Position numbers and translations under genes: made by a program. From NCBI RefSeq assembly GCF_900113375.1, contig NZ_FOPC01000012.1:62001-126000 (forward strand): a DNA stretch of 64,000 bases, written 5' to 3'. Origin of the DNA: Algoriphagus hitonicola (GTDB taxonomy: Bacteria > Bacteroidota > Bacteroidia > Cytophagales > Cyclobacteriaceae). Each line of letters begins with the position of its first letter. The stretch's first letter is position 1. Of this stretch, positions 9,211 through 18,117 are shown one piece after another. The notes below the pieces were generated by a model that searched no databases, was not told the DNA's origin, and saw only the letters and a program-made list of their open reading frames with translations.

Positions 9211-10857
9211 TTAAAGTGAAACGCCTCTTTTCCATGGGATAAAATCATCCTGCCCCAAGTCCATGGCTTTGGTGGATTTCTGCCCGCTAGCGATTTGAAT
9301 GATCAGCTCCAGCAGTTCTTCGCCCATTTGAGGGATGGTTTTTTCTCCAGAAATAATCGGTCCCGTATTGAAATCGATGAGATCGGGCATGCGTTCAGCC
9401 AGTCGATTGTTTGTCGACACTTTTACTACTGGGCAGATTGGATTTCCAGTCGGGGTACCGAGTCCGGTGGTAAATAAAATGATATTGCAGCCCGCTCCTG
9501 CTAGGGCAGTGGTGCTTTCCACATCATTTCCAGGCGTGCAAAGGAGATTTAATCCCGCTTCCTTTACATATTCCCCATAGTCCAATACATCTGTGATGGG
9601 AGATGTGCCTCCTTTTTTGGCTGCTCCACAGGATTTGATGGCATCGGTGATCAAACCGTCACGGATATTTCCAGGCGATGGATTCATATCAAAACCTGAA
9701 CCCACAGCTTCTGCCGAGGAAGAATAAGCCCTCATAAGCGCCGCAAATTTTTCGGCTTTTTGGGCATTGATACAGCGATTAATCAAGTCCTGCTCTACTC
9801 CACAGAGCTCAGGAAACTCGGATAAAACAGCACTTCCTCCCAAACCAGCAATTAAGTCAGAAACATGTCCCAAGACCGGATTGGCAGAGATACCCGAAAA
9901 GCCATCCGATCCACCACATTCCAAACCTATTCTGAGTTTGGAAAGCGGTGCAGGTTTACGGATTATGGCATTTGCACGAGTGAGGTTGTAAAATGTCGCT
10001 GTAATTGCTTTTTGTAATAATTGTTCCTCAGTCCCTTCCTTCTGCTGCTCAAAAATTAATAGGGGCTTATCAAATTCAGGATTGAGCTCCGCCAGTTTTT
10101 CCTGGAGAATAGTCGCTTGGGCATGTTGGCAACCCAGACTCAAAACCGTGGCTCCGGCTACATTGGGATGGTGAATATAGCCTGCCAGGAGCTTGCAGAG
10201 CATTTCGGCGTCTTGACGGGTGCCTCCGCAACCACCTTGATGGGTGAGAAATTTAATGCCGTCAATATTTTCAAAAATCCGATCCGAAGAAGGAGAATTG
10301 GTATAGGGTTTTTCAAAGAATTGTTCACTCGCCGCTTCTTTGGATTGGGTTTGCTGAACGAGTTGACGAACTAGGTTTTTAAATGGATTGGGTTTTGCAT
10401 ATCCCAATTCCTCCAAAAAAGCTTCTCGGATAGTTTCTACGTTTCTGTTTTCACAAAAAACCAGTGGAATTACCAGCCAATAGTTGGCAGTACCAACTTG
10501 TCCGTCTGCTCTATAAATCCCTAAAAAAGTCCGATTTTCGAAAGCTGAAGTATCAGGCGACGTCCAATTGAAGTTTCCGGCTTTGAGCTCAAAATCGGCC
10601 GAATCGTGTTTTATATTGATGGTATTGAGGAGCGCTCCTTTTGAAATAAAGGATTGGGCCTTTCCTACGGTCACTCCGTACATGATGACTCGCTCACCTG
10701 GGGAAAGATCTTTGATGCAGAATTTGTGTTTGGCGGGAATGGATTCGAGGAGTTGGATGGATTCTCCATTGATCTCAAAAACTTCATCTTTATCTAAATC
10801 ACTGAGTGCTACAATTGCATTGTCGAGGGGATGTATCTGAAGAATCTTTCGGTTCAT
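9211..10857 (-). CDS. uxaA: Altronate dehydratase
   Basis: UxaA converts D-altronate to 2-keto-3-deoxygluconate. The 548 residues contain an N-terminal SAF-like domain (about 1-95, including GERVIMYGVTVGKAQS) and a large UxaA C-terminal domain with the conserved blocks THQGGCGGTRQDAE, LSLGCQHAQA, GLECGGSDGFSGISANPVLG and FTTGLGTPTGNPICPV. Full length and intact. It is the promoter-proximal gene of uxaA-uxaB and is transcribed divergently from a TRAP transporter operon. No kdgK/kdgA or uxaC is in the window, so the rest of the pathway lies elsewhere. Confidence 0.93.
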   Translation of the reverse strand: MNRKILQIHPLDNAIVALSDLDKDEVFEINGESIQLLESIPAKHKFCIKDLSPGERVIMYGVTVGKAQSFISKGALLNTINIKHDSADFELKAGNFNWTSPDTSAFENRTFLGIYRADGQVGTANYWLVIPLVFCENRNVETIREAFLEELGYAKPNPFKNLVRQLVQQTQSKEAASEQFFEKPYTNSPSSDRIFENIDGIKFLTHQGGCGGTRQDAEMLCKLLAGYIHHPNVAGATVLSLGCQHAQATILQEKLAELNPEFDKPLLIFEQQKEGTEEQLLQKAITATFYNLTRANAIIRKPAPLSKLRIGLECGGSDGFSGISANPVLGHVSDLIAGLGGSAVLSEFPELCGVEQDLINRCINAQKAEKFAALMRAYSSSAEAVGSGFDMNPSPGNIRDGLITDAIKSCGAAKKGGTSPITDVLDYGEYVKEAGLNLLCTPGNDVESTTALAGAGCNIILFTTGLGTPTGNPICPVVKVSTNNRLAERMPDLIDFNTGPIISGEKTIPQMGEELLELIIQIASGQKSTKAMDLGQDDFIPWKRGVSL

Positions 10858-11044
10858 AGGTTTGGCTTTGTAGCTCTAAGATAATCTCATTTTCGGTAAT
10901 GCCCACCTTGGTTCTATTTCCATAAAGTGTGAGAAAAAGGGATTTTTCGCTTTTTTTACTTTTTACGGAGGAAAAACGATTCCGTAAATAGCTGGGCAAA
11001 TGTACCCGGAAAACCTTATTATTGTCTGGTTGAGCTTGATTCAC

Positions 11045-12034
11045 ATGAACCCAGAAAAAACACCTTTCTCGTTTTTACTACTTGCGTCTTTGTTTGTCGT
11101 CCTGGCTTGTGGAGAAGTTCAAACTGGCCGCGAAATCAAAATGGGACATGCCCTCGTCACATCCCACCCCGTGCATAAAGCAATGGTGTTTTTAGCCGAA
11201 CGCGTGGAGGAAAAATCAAATGGTCAGCTTCGAATCAAAGTTTATCCCAATCAGCAATTGGGCACCGAGCGGGAGCTCTTGGAACTGCTTCAGATTGGAA
11301 GTCTGGGAATGACCAAAGTTTCGGCAGCAGCTCTCGAAGGATTTGCGCCGACGATGCAGGTGTTTGGTATGCCGTACTTATTTCGTGATGATGCGCATCA
11401 AAAAAAGGTGCTTGATGGGCCAATCGGCAGACAATTGCTTTTGGACCCAGAAGAATTTTGGCTCCGTGGACTCTGCTATTATGATGGAGGAAAGCGGAGT
11501 TTTTATACCAAAGACAAGCCCATCGAATCTCCCGAAGACCTTCAAGGCCTGAAAGTCCGGGTGATGGAGAGCAATATGGCTTCAAATATGGTTCGCTCGA
11601 TGGGTGGATCGCCTACTCCCGTGGCTTACGGAGAGCTTTACAGTGCATTGCAGCAGGGTATCGTGGATGCAGCAGAAAACAACCCCCCGAGTCTATTTAC
11701 ATCAAAACACTATGAGGTTTGCAAATTTTACAGCATCGATGAGCATACTGTTTTGCCAGATGTGGTCCTGATCAGCACCAAAGTTTGGAATCTGCTCAGT
11801 GAGGAAGAAAAAACCTGGGTGCAGGAAGCGGCCGATGAATCCTCAGAATACCAGTACAAAATTTGGGCTGAATCTACCGAAGAATCCTTACGGGAGCTAG
11901 AAAAGGCCGGCGTGCAAATCAGCTATCCGGACAAAGCACTTTTTAGAGAGGGAGTCTCTGAGATGTACGAACAAATGGAGGCCGAGCAGCCTGAAATTTA
12001 TCAATTGATTAAAGCGATTCAACTGGTCAATTGA
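11045..12034 (+). CDS. TRAP transporter substrate-binding lipoprotein (DctP family)
   Basis: I start at the ATG of MNPEKTPFSFLLLASLFVVLAC, which gives a lipoprotein signal with the lipobox LACG; the in-frame extension upstream would spoil it. The mature protein has DctP-family features: YPNQQLGTERELLE, GLKVRVMESNMASNMV with the conserved substrate-carboxylate Arg, and GIVDAAENNPPSL. It captures an organic acid in the periplasm. Because the operon is divergent from uxaAB, a hexuronate (galacturonate or glucuronate) is the probable ligand; this is contextual inference. Its TGA overlaps the ATG of the small permease gene by one base. Confidence 0.9.
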   Translation: MNPEKTPFSFLLLASLFVVLACGEVQTGREIKMGHALVTSHPVHKAMVFLAERVEEKSNGQLRIKVYPNQQLGTERELLELLQIGSLGMTKVSAAALEGFAPTMQVFGMPYLFRDDAHQKKVLDGPIGRQLLLDPEEFWLRGLCYYDGGKRSFYTKDKPIESPEDLQGLKVRVMESNMASNMVRSMGGSPTPVAYGELYSALQQGIVDAAENNPPSLFTSKHYEVCKFYSIDEHTVLPDVVLISTKVWNLLSEEEKTWVQEAADESSEYQYKIWAESTEESLRELEKAGVQISYPDKALFREGVSEMYEQMEAEQPEIYQLIKAIQLVN

Positions 12035-12549
12035 TGGAGACCTTGCAAAAAAATAGCACCTTCAGAAAAAAAGCAGATTGGTTGATCAGCTGGGTATTGG
12101 TTTGGCTGATGAGTTTGATGGTGATCAATGTGAGTTGGCAAGTAGCCTCCCGCTATTTGCTCAATGATCCCAGTTCGTTTACTGATGAGCTGGCCCGCTA
12201 TATGTTGATTTGGATCGGAATGCTTGGGGCTGCCTATGTAGCTGGGAAAAATGAGCATTTGGCGATTGATGTTTTGCAGGATTTTCTACAGCCCGACCAA
12301 AAAAGGAGAGTTCAGGTTTTCATTCGTGTAATTATCGGAGTTTTTGCCTTGCTGACGATGGTGATCGGAGGTTCCAATTTGGTGTACATTACCTTTATTT
12401 TAGAGCAAACTTCAGCAGCTCTCCGCATTCCTCTGGCTTACGTGTATGGAATTATTCCTGTAAGCGGACTATTGGTGATCTATTATCAAGTGTCCGATAT
12501 TTTACTGTTACAAAAAACAAAGATCCAGACTACTGATGGAAACGATTAG
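12034..12549 (+). CDS. TRAP transporter small permease (DctQ family)
   Basis: The 171-residue membrane protein has four predicted helices and the DctQ-type motif FTDELARYMLIWIGMLGAAY. It is the small membrane subunit that pairs with the DctM protein. I chose the ATG overlapping the stop of the binding-protein gene; a TTG one codon earlier is possible. Its 3' end overlaps the start of the DctM gene by 14 bases, indicating translational coupling across all three genes. Confidence 0.9.
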   Translation: METLQKNSTFRKKADWLISWVLVWLMSLMVINVSWQVASRYLLNDPSSFTDELARYMLIWIGMLGAAYVAGKNEHLAIDVLQDFLQPDQKRRVQVFIRVIIGVFALLTMVIGGSNLVYITFILEQTSAALRIPLAYVYGIIPVSGLLVIYYQVSDILLLQKTKIQTTDGND

Positions 12550-13831
12550 CATTCTTATTCTTGTCTTTTCATTCCTTTTTTTCTTGGGAATGGGCGTGCC
12601 TGTCGCATGGAGCTTAGGCTTGTCAAGTTTGCTAACCTTATTAGTCACGGTTTCTTCCATTCCTGCCATGACGACTATTGCTCAGCGAATGGGGACTGGA
12701 TTGGATAGTTTTTCGCTCTTGGCGATTCCATTTTTTATTTTGGCGGGAGAGCTGATGAATAGTGGGGGCATAGCTAGGCGATTGATAGATTTTGCCAAGG
12801 CCCTTACGGGAAAGCTTCCCGGAGGTTTACTTCATGTGAATGTGATCGCTGCCATGCTTATGGGGGCGATTGCGGGTTCGGCGGTGGCGGCGGCTTCGTC
12901 GATGGGAGGAATCTTAGGAAAGCGTATGGAAAAAGAAGGCTATCCCAAGGAACTAGGAGCGGCAGTGAATATTACATCTTCGACGACGGGTTTGATTATT
13001 CCTCCTTCGAATGTCCTGATCGTTTATTCCCTTGCCTCCGGGGGAGTTTCTGTCGCTGCGCTTTTTGTGGCAGGATATCTTCCGGGATTACTGGTGGGTT
13101 TGATGTTGATGATTACCGCAGCTATCGTGGTGAAAATTAAAAAATTACCCGCTGGAGAAGCCTCTTCGGCCAAATTGGTTTTTTCTACATTTTGGAGAGC
13201 CATCCCCAGTTTATTCTTGTTGATAGTGGTCATAGGGGGGATCGTGGCAGGCGTGTTTACTGCTACGGAAGCTTCGGCCATTGCCGTTCTGTATGCTTTG
13301 GGTTTGTCTTTGATATACCGGGAGCTCAAGGTAAAAGATCTTCCTGCCGTGCTTTTGAAATCCGCAGAAACCACAGCTGTGGTAATGTTGTTGATTGCTA
13401 CTTCTATGGCGATGTCTTGGGTCATGTCCGTAGAGGAGATTCCTCAGCAAATATCGGACTCTTTGCTTTCCCTATCGGATAATATCATTGTGATTTTGAT
13501 ATTGATTAATCTGATTCTACTTTTTATCGGGACCTTTATGGACATGACTCCAGCAGTATTGATTTTCACCCCGATTTTCTTGCCTGTGGTGGTGGATTTG
13601 GGAGTAGACCCAGTTCACTTTGGGATTATGATGGTGCTGAATCTTTGTATTGGATTGTGTACCCCACCAGTTGGATCGATTTTGTTTATTGGAGTGGGAG
13701 TGGCTCAGACTAGTATTCAAAAAGTGATTAAACCTCTTTTACCCTTTTTCTTTGCTATGGTTTTGGCATTAATTCTCATTATGCTTTTCCCTCAAATCAC
13801 ACTTTGGCTACCGGGATTGTTTGGGGTTTGA
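12536..13831 (+). CDS. TRAP transporter large permease (DctM family)
   Basis: This is a 431-residue protein with about a dozen hydrophobic helices and conserved DctM stretches: FFILAGELMNSGGIARRLID, GAIAGSAVAAASSMGGIL, TSSTTGLIIPPSNVLIVYSL and GLCTPPVGSILFIGVGVA. It forms the sodium-driven transport channel of the TRAP system. It is the last gene of the dctP-dctQ-dctM operon. Its 3' end overlaps the end of the convergent GNAT gene by 40 bases, which leaves no room for an ordinary terminator between them. Confidence 0.93.
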   Translation: METISILILVFSFLFFLGMGVPVAWSLGLSSLLTLLVTVSSIPAMTTIAQRMGTGLDSFSLLAIPFFILAGELMNSGGIARRLIDFAKALTGKLPGGLLHVNVIAAMLMGAIAGSAVAAASSMGGILGKRMEKEGYPKELGAAVNITSSTTGLIIPPSNVLIVYSLASGGVSVAALFVAGYLPGLLVGLMLMITAAIVVKIKKLPAGEASSAKLVFSTFWRAIPSLFLLIVVIGGIVAGVFTATEASAIAVLYALGLSLIYRELKVKDLPAVLLKSAETTAVVMLLIATSMAMSWVMSVEEIPQQISDSLLSLSDNIIVILILINLILLFIGTFMDMTPAVLIFTPIFLPVVVDLGVDPVHFGIMMVLNLCIGLCTPPVGSILFIGVGVAQTSIQKVIKPLLPFFFAMVLALILIMLFPQITLWLPGLFGV

Positions 13832-14385
13832 TTCCAGTCCCAAAGTACAATTGCCCAGTCCTCGAATTCATCTTTGAACTGATGAATTATCTGGAATCCG
13901 ATGTTCAGGTGAGCTTTTAGAGATCGCGGATTTTTGAGCGAAATCTCGGTGATCGCAAAATCAAACCGTCCGCTATATTCAGTCCGATAGGCTTGATAGA
14001 TTTGAGTGAATAGCCTTTTTCCCCGGTGAGCTTTGGCTATACAAACTTGCCCGACCACTAAATAGGAATAGCTTGAGATTTTTTTGCCTCTAAAAATCAG
14101 GCGATCAAACTGCCGAAACATAGGGATTAGCATCGGGATTTCTTCCCTCGAAGCTGCGGTCATCGTCAAAACATAGGCGATGACTTCTCCATTTTGAATG
14201 GCGATAATATGCGGGACTTGTTCCTGAAGTTTTTGGAGGTCCTCTAGCCTGTGATGAACCCGGACAAATCCTTCCTTGTCTAATTCTTCAGGAATAAGAT
14301 TTTGAAGAAGATTAGCTTTTTGTAAAGCTAAAATTCCATGAAGATCTTTGACCGTTTCACTGGTTTTTATGATGACGTTCTCCAT
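13792..14385 (-). CDS. GNAT family N-acetyltransferase
   Basis: The protein has about 197 residues when started at the ATG of MENVIIKTSETVKDLHGI; a TTG four codons upstream is the alternative. The central VVGQVCIAKAHRGKRLFTQI is the acetyl-CoA pyrophosphate-binding motif A (Q/RxxGxG/A type, here AHRGKRL), and the C-terminal half shows the usual GNAT neighbour RSLKAHLNIGFQIIHQF. Substrate unknown. The 3' end overlaps the convergent dctM gene by 40 bases, so transcripts of the two would form antisense overlap. Confidence 0.82.
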   Translation of the reverse strand: MENVIIKTSETVKDLHGILALQKANLLQNLIPEELDKEGFVRVHHRLEDLQKLQEQVPHIIAIQNGEVIAYVLTMTAASREEIPMLIPMFRQFDRLIFRGKKISSYSYLVVGQVCIAKAHRGKRLFTQIYQAYRTEYSGRFDFAITEISLKNPRSLKAHLNIGFQIIHQFKDEFEDWAIVLWDWNQTPNNPGSQSVI

Positions 14386-14399
14386 GATTAGCACCAAAA

Positions 14400-14428
14400 A
14401 AAGCCGAACCCTATGCGGATTCGGCTTT
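14400..14428 (-). terminator. Intrinsic terminator for the ThuA/cytochrome gene
   Basis: AAAGCCGAA (14400-14408) pairs with TTCGGCTTT (14420-14428). Read on the minus strand the stem is followed by about seven Ts. It lies 18 bases after the stop of the large lipoprotein gene. Confidence 0.85.
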
Positions 14429-14445
14429 GAATTTAGTCATATAAG

Positions 14446-17400
14446 TTAATTGGCATTAAAGGTAATAGCCGAGATAATGAACGTGCCCAATTCACCACTT
14501 TCTGGCGAAGTCACGATGTAGATTTTTTCTCCGTTGGCTGTTCCGGTAACTGGAATTGTAGCCTGAGCAAACATCACGGGAACATTTGGGTCTTTGACGG
14601 CAGGACCTTGGGTGTAGGTGCCTTGAGCAATGACATTTCCGCTGGGACTTCCTACACGAATCTCAAAATTCACTGGAGTTTCGATTTCTTCGGGAGAAGC
14701 CACCGTGAAAGTCACTGATCCGATTCCCGTCAGATCTACTGCTGGAAGACCGAAAGAAGCTGTTTCTGAAGGAACCATCAAAAGGTTTCTTCCGTCGAAC
14801 GCCATACTGGAATAGCCTTCCAAGTCAGTGGCTAATCCAGGATCCAAGGTATTTGGAAGCAAAGTCTTGGTAGTTCCTCCAGAAAGCGGCTTGATGTTTT
14901 CGCCACCTTGATCGGTGTAAGAGGCATTGATCATTAATGCTCCCATTGGAGAAGGAGTTTTGCCCATCGTCGGGTCGAGGGTTCCGCTGGCCGGTAAACT
15001 TGGAGTCTGCTCTCCTTTAAGCGAGAAAATATAAGCAACCAAAGCATTCAGATCAGACTCTTTCAAATCCGGATTTGCTGGCATGGCCGTTTCACCCCAG
15101 ACACCACCGCCACCATTTTTGATTTTTTCTTTCAGGTAATTGGCCTGACGAGTTCGGTATTTTTCAGCAACCGCTGTATACGCCGGACCAATAGAAGCTT
15201 CATCTTCTTTATGACAGGTTTTACAAGTGAGCGATTGGACTAAAGCTTTTCCTGTCATGGCTTCACTCATGACTTTGTGTCCCATATCTGCTTCTGCTTG
15301 ATCGAAGCTTTCGATGTAATCAGCCGCGACAAAGAGGTTCTCAGCGTTTATTTCGGGATGGTCTTCATCCGAAACCGAAACCTCATAAGAAACCCGCTGT
15401 CCGGGGAAATAGAAGGTTTGATTTCCATTGATGCTGATGGTGACTTCGGGTGCAACGTTGCCGGCATATACGGTAGCTTTAGGACCAGTTCCGCTAAGAC
15501 CAGAATCGTCTGAAGCCGCGACGGTCACCTCATATTCTCCCACCTGATCATAAGTAGCGGTTACTTGAGGCTCAGTGGTGGTTTCTGTTTTTCCATTGCC
15601 TAAGTCCCAAGTGTAACTGATCGCGTCATTTTCAGGATCAGATGCTTCGGCCGTGAATGTCACGGTTAGTGGAAGGCTTCCAGAGGTCTTATCAGAATCG
15701 ACTTCGGTAACTACCGGAGGTCTATTTCCACCATTGAAATCTATTCGCGAAAGTCCTGAATCGGAGTTTTTGCTAAACCAACCCGTACCGTATTCTAAGA
15801 TGTACATTTTGCCATCAGGTCCCATTTCCATATCAATCAGGGAGTTGAATTTGGTGCCGGCCATGAAGGGTTCCATTTTGGAGAAATCCCCGTTTTCTTC
15901 CATGGTTACAACTTTGATCCAGCCTCTGATCCAATCATAGATGAATAATTTTCCATCAAAATAATCCGGGAATCGGGTATCTTCCGGATACATATCCGAA
16001 TAGTAAACCGGTCCAGCCATGGCATTTCGACCACCCGTTCCTACTTGTGGAAAGTCAGGTGAATTGTCGTAAGGATACCAAATGAAAGCAGGCTGAGCTG
16101 GTGGAAGTTCTTTCAAACCGGTATTGTGCGGAGAATTGTTGACTGGTTTTGCCGGATCAAATGCCGGTCCCGTTTTGCCCGTTTCGTAGTTGAATTCACG
16201 ATAAGCGTAATTGTCACCGATTTGGTATGGCCAGCCAAAGTTTCCGGCTTTTCTCGCCTGATTGACTTCATCGTACCCTTTTGGACCTTTCCAATCGATG
16301 GAGTCCGCCCGTGCATCTGGTCCGACCTCACCCCAATAAAGGAAACCGGTTTTTTGATCCACCGAGATTCGATAAGGGTTTCGGTTTCCTTGGACGTAGA
16401 TTTCAGGTTTGGTTCCTTCGGTTCCTTCCGGATAAAGGTTTCCTTCCGGAATCGTATAGCTTCCGTCATCAGCAACTTTAATTCGGAGAATCTTTCCTCG
16501 AAGATCATTGGAATTTCCAGAGCTTCTTCGGGCATCCCATTGATTTCTACCATCTCTTGCATCAAGCGGAGCGTAGCCGTTTAAGGTGTAGCGGGATTCA
16601 TTTTGGTTAAATGGAGTAGAGTTGTCTCCTAAAGAAAGAAAGAGGTTTCCATCTTTGTCAAAAGCAATAGATCCACCCGTGTGGCAGCAGATGTAGCGAT
16701 CGGAAGGGATGTCCATAATGATGGTCTCCGAATCCATATCCCAAACACCATCTTTGAAGGTAAATCGAGAAAGCCGATTGATTTCCTCATCTCCAGAAGG
16801 AGCATAATAAACGAATACAAAATTGTTTTGAGCGTAATTGGGGTCTTTTTGGATCCCCATTAATCCTTCTTCCGCATTGACTCCCTGAACGCCACTTTGC
16901 CAATACACATCGAGTTTGGCCACCTCAGATAGGGATTGAGCATTTTCGTCCCAATATAAAATCTCACCTCTACGCTGACTGACCAGGATGTCCAAATTAG
17001 GCAATACGGTCAATTCGGTAGGCTCTGTGAAATCACCCTCGGCAAGCATGGTTTTTGTAAATCGGTTTTCCTCGGGAGTACGTTTTTGTTTTGCTTGCGC
17101 ATAATCCAAGTTCAGATTGTCACCAATCGCATATTGGATGCCTGCCAATAAATGTTTCACAAAATTTTCTTCCTCGTAAGATTCATTTGTATGTCCACCT
17201 CCGGTGTAAAAAGCACGGCCACCGTCAAAATCATGAACCCAGGCAATCGGATGCTCGCCCATATCCAATCCTCCCTGATAGGAAGATTCATCCAGCATAA
17301 GCAGTTTTTTAGTGTCAGGATTTACCTCTTTATAGGAATACCATTCGTCAGTGCGCTTCCAAGAATCGGGTAAAAAGTCTACGGATGGATGACTTTCTCC

Positions 17401-17886
17401 TGTTTTTGTAATGACTCCTTCTTGTACGTTGGGATGGGGATCGTTAATGCCCGGATGATCCGCGAAATATCCGCCGACGAGTTGATTATACCAACCCCAC
17501 TCGTATTCGGTGTCAGCGGCGGCATGAATGCCGACAAAGCCTCCGCCGGACTGAATGTATCGCTCAAAATCCGCTTCTTGATAATGATTTAAGACATCTC
17601 CAGTTGTGCTGAGCCAAATCACGGCTGCATATTTTTCGAGATTTTCTTCATTGATATCAGACGCATTGTCTGTGGCATCGACCACGAAGCCATTTTCAGC
17701 TCCAAGTTTCTCAATGGCGGCTATTCCGCTGGGAATAGATTCATGGTAAAATCCTGCCGTTTTATGAAACACGAGTACTTTGGGATCTCCTTCACGCTTA
17801 TTGGAGCAGGAGGAAACCAAAATCCCCATCATCATAGCCAAAGGCAGGATGGCAATTAGGTTTTTTAGGTTTTTGGGAAAATTCAT
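14446..17886 (-). CDS. Multidomain lipoprotein: ThuA + PQQ-type sugar dehydrogenase + PKD + cytochrome c
   Basis: Started at the ATG of MNFPKNLKNLIAILPL, the protein has 1146 residues and a lipoprotein signal (lipobox VSSC). The order of domains is: ThuA-like glutamine-amidotransferase fold (about 35-255; GGGFVGIHAAADTEYEWGWY); glucose/sorbosone dehydrogenase beta-propeller (about 280-700; QGVNAEEGLMGIQKDPNY, CCHTGGSIAFDKDGNLFLSL); a PKD domain (about 725-815; TYTWDLGNG-type core); a c-type cytochrome with one CKTCH heme site and a probable Met ligand in TAMPANP; and a C-terminal beta-sandwich resembling CBM6. It is probably a cell-surface or periplasmic sugar oxidase that passes electrons to its own heme. 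Substrate unknown. It has its own terminator. Confidence 0.88.
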   Translation of the reverse strand: MNFPKNLKNLIAILPLAMMMGILVSSCSNKREGDPKVLVFHKTAGFYHESIPSGIAAIEKLGAENGFVVDATDNASDINEENLEKYAAVIWLSTTGDVLNHYQEADFERYIQSGGGFVGIHAAADTEYEWGWYNQLVGGYFADHPGINDPHPNVQEGVITKTGESHPSVDFLPDSWKRTDEWYSYKEVNPDTKKLLMLDESSYQGGLDMGEHPIAWVHDFDGGRAFYTGGGHTNESYEEENFVKHLLAGIQYAIGDNLNLDYAQAKQKRTPEENRFTKTMLAEGDFTEPTELTVLPNLDILVSQRRGEILYWDENAQSLSEVAKLDVYWQSGVQGVNAEEGLMGIQKDPNYAQNNFVFVYYAPSGDEEINRLSRFTFKDGVWDMDSETIIMDIPSDRYICCHTGGSIAFDKDGNLFLSLGDNSTPFNQNESRYTLNGYAPLDARDGRNQWDARRSSGNSNDLRGKILRIKVADDGSYTIPEGNLYPEGTEGTKPEIYVQGNRNPYRISVDQKTGFLYWGEVGPDARADSIDWKGPKGYDEVNQARKAGNFGWPYQIGDNYAYREFNYETGKTGPAFDPAKPVNNSPHNTGLKELPPAQPAFIWYPYDNSPDFPQVGTGGRNAMAGPVYYSDMYPEDTRFPDYFDGKLFIYDWIRGWIKVVTMEENGDFSKMEPFMAGTKFNSLIDMEMGPDGKMYILEYGTGWFSKNSDSGLSRIDFNGGNRPPVVTEVDSDKTSGSLPLTVTFTAEASDPENDAISYTWDLGNGKTETTTEPQVTATYDQVGEYEVTVAASDDSGLSGTGPKATVYAGNVAPEVTISINGNQTFYFPGQRVSYEVSVSDEDHPEINAENLFVAADYIESFDQAEADMGHKVMSEAMTGKALVQSLTCKTCHKEDEASIGPAYTAVAEKYRTRQANYLKEKIKNGGGGVWGETAMPANPDLKESDLNALVAYIFSLKGEQTPSLPASGTLDPTMGKTPSPMGALMINASYTDQGGENIKPLSGGTTKTLLPNTLDPGLATDLEGYSSMAFDGRNLLMVPSETASFGLPAVDLTGIGSVTFTVASPEEIETPVNFEIRVGSPSGNVIAQGTYTQGPAVKDPNVPVMFAQATIPVTGTANGEKIYIVTSPESGELGTFIISAITFNAN

Positions 17887-18117
17887 ACTAAGGTAATTTT
17901 TTGACAAATTAGGCATTTATTAAAATTGCTGCGCTAAGTAACTGAAATTCGGCAATTTTTGGTGATAAAGTGTTCTATTTTTTCAAAATGAAACAATAAT
18001 TTTTTCATTCAAGATTGATCAGTTGTTTGTTGGGCATTAAAATGATCTTTACAAAAATTTCAATTTCACCCATTTGAAAGTTGCGGAAAAAAAAGCCTTG
18101 TATTTGACCTGAAAAAA
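17887..18117. other. Intergenic spacer before the ThuA/cytochrome gene
   Basis: This 231-base AT-rich stretch lies between galK and the ThuA gene, both on the minus strand. It must hold the promoter of the ThuA gene. I saw no terminator hairpin for galK and no recognisable operator. Confidence 0.5.

Noticed and set aside
10799..11044. Minus-strand 81-residue frame over the uxaA start and the divergent spacer
   Set aside because: It overlaps the well-supported uxaA start and the TRAP lipoprotein leader and has no family features.
13024..13482. Several open frames in other phases of the dctM gene
   Set aside because: They arise from the hydrophobic codon bias of the membrane protein and show no own features.
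16113..16584. Long frames on both strands inside the ThuA/dehydrogenase gene
   Set aside because: They are shadows of the sugar-dehydrogenase domain, which has clear family motifs in the chosen frame.
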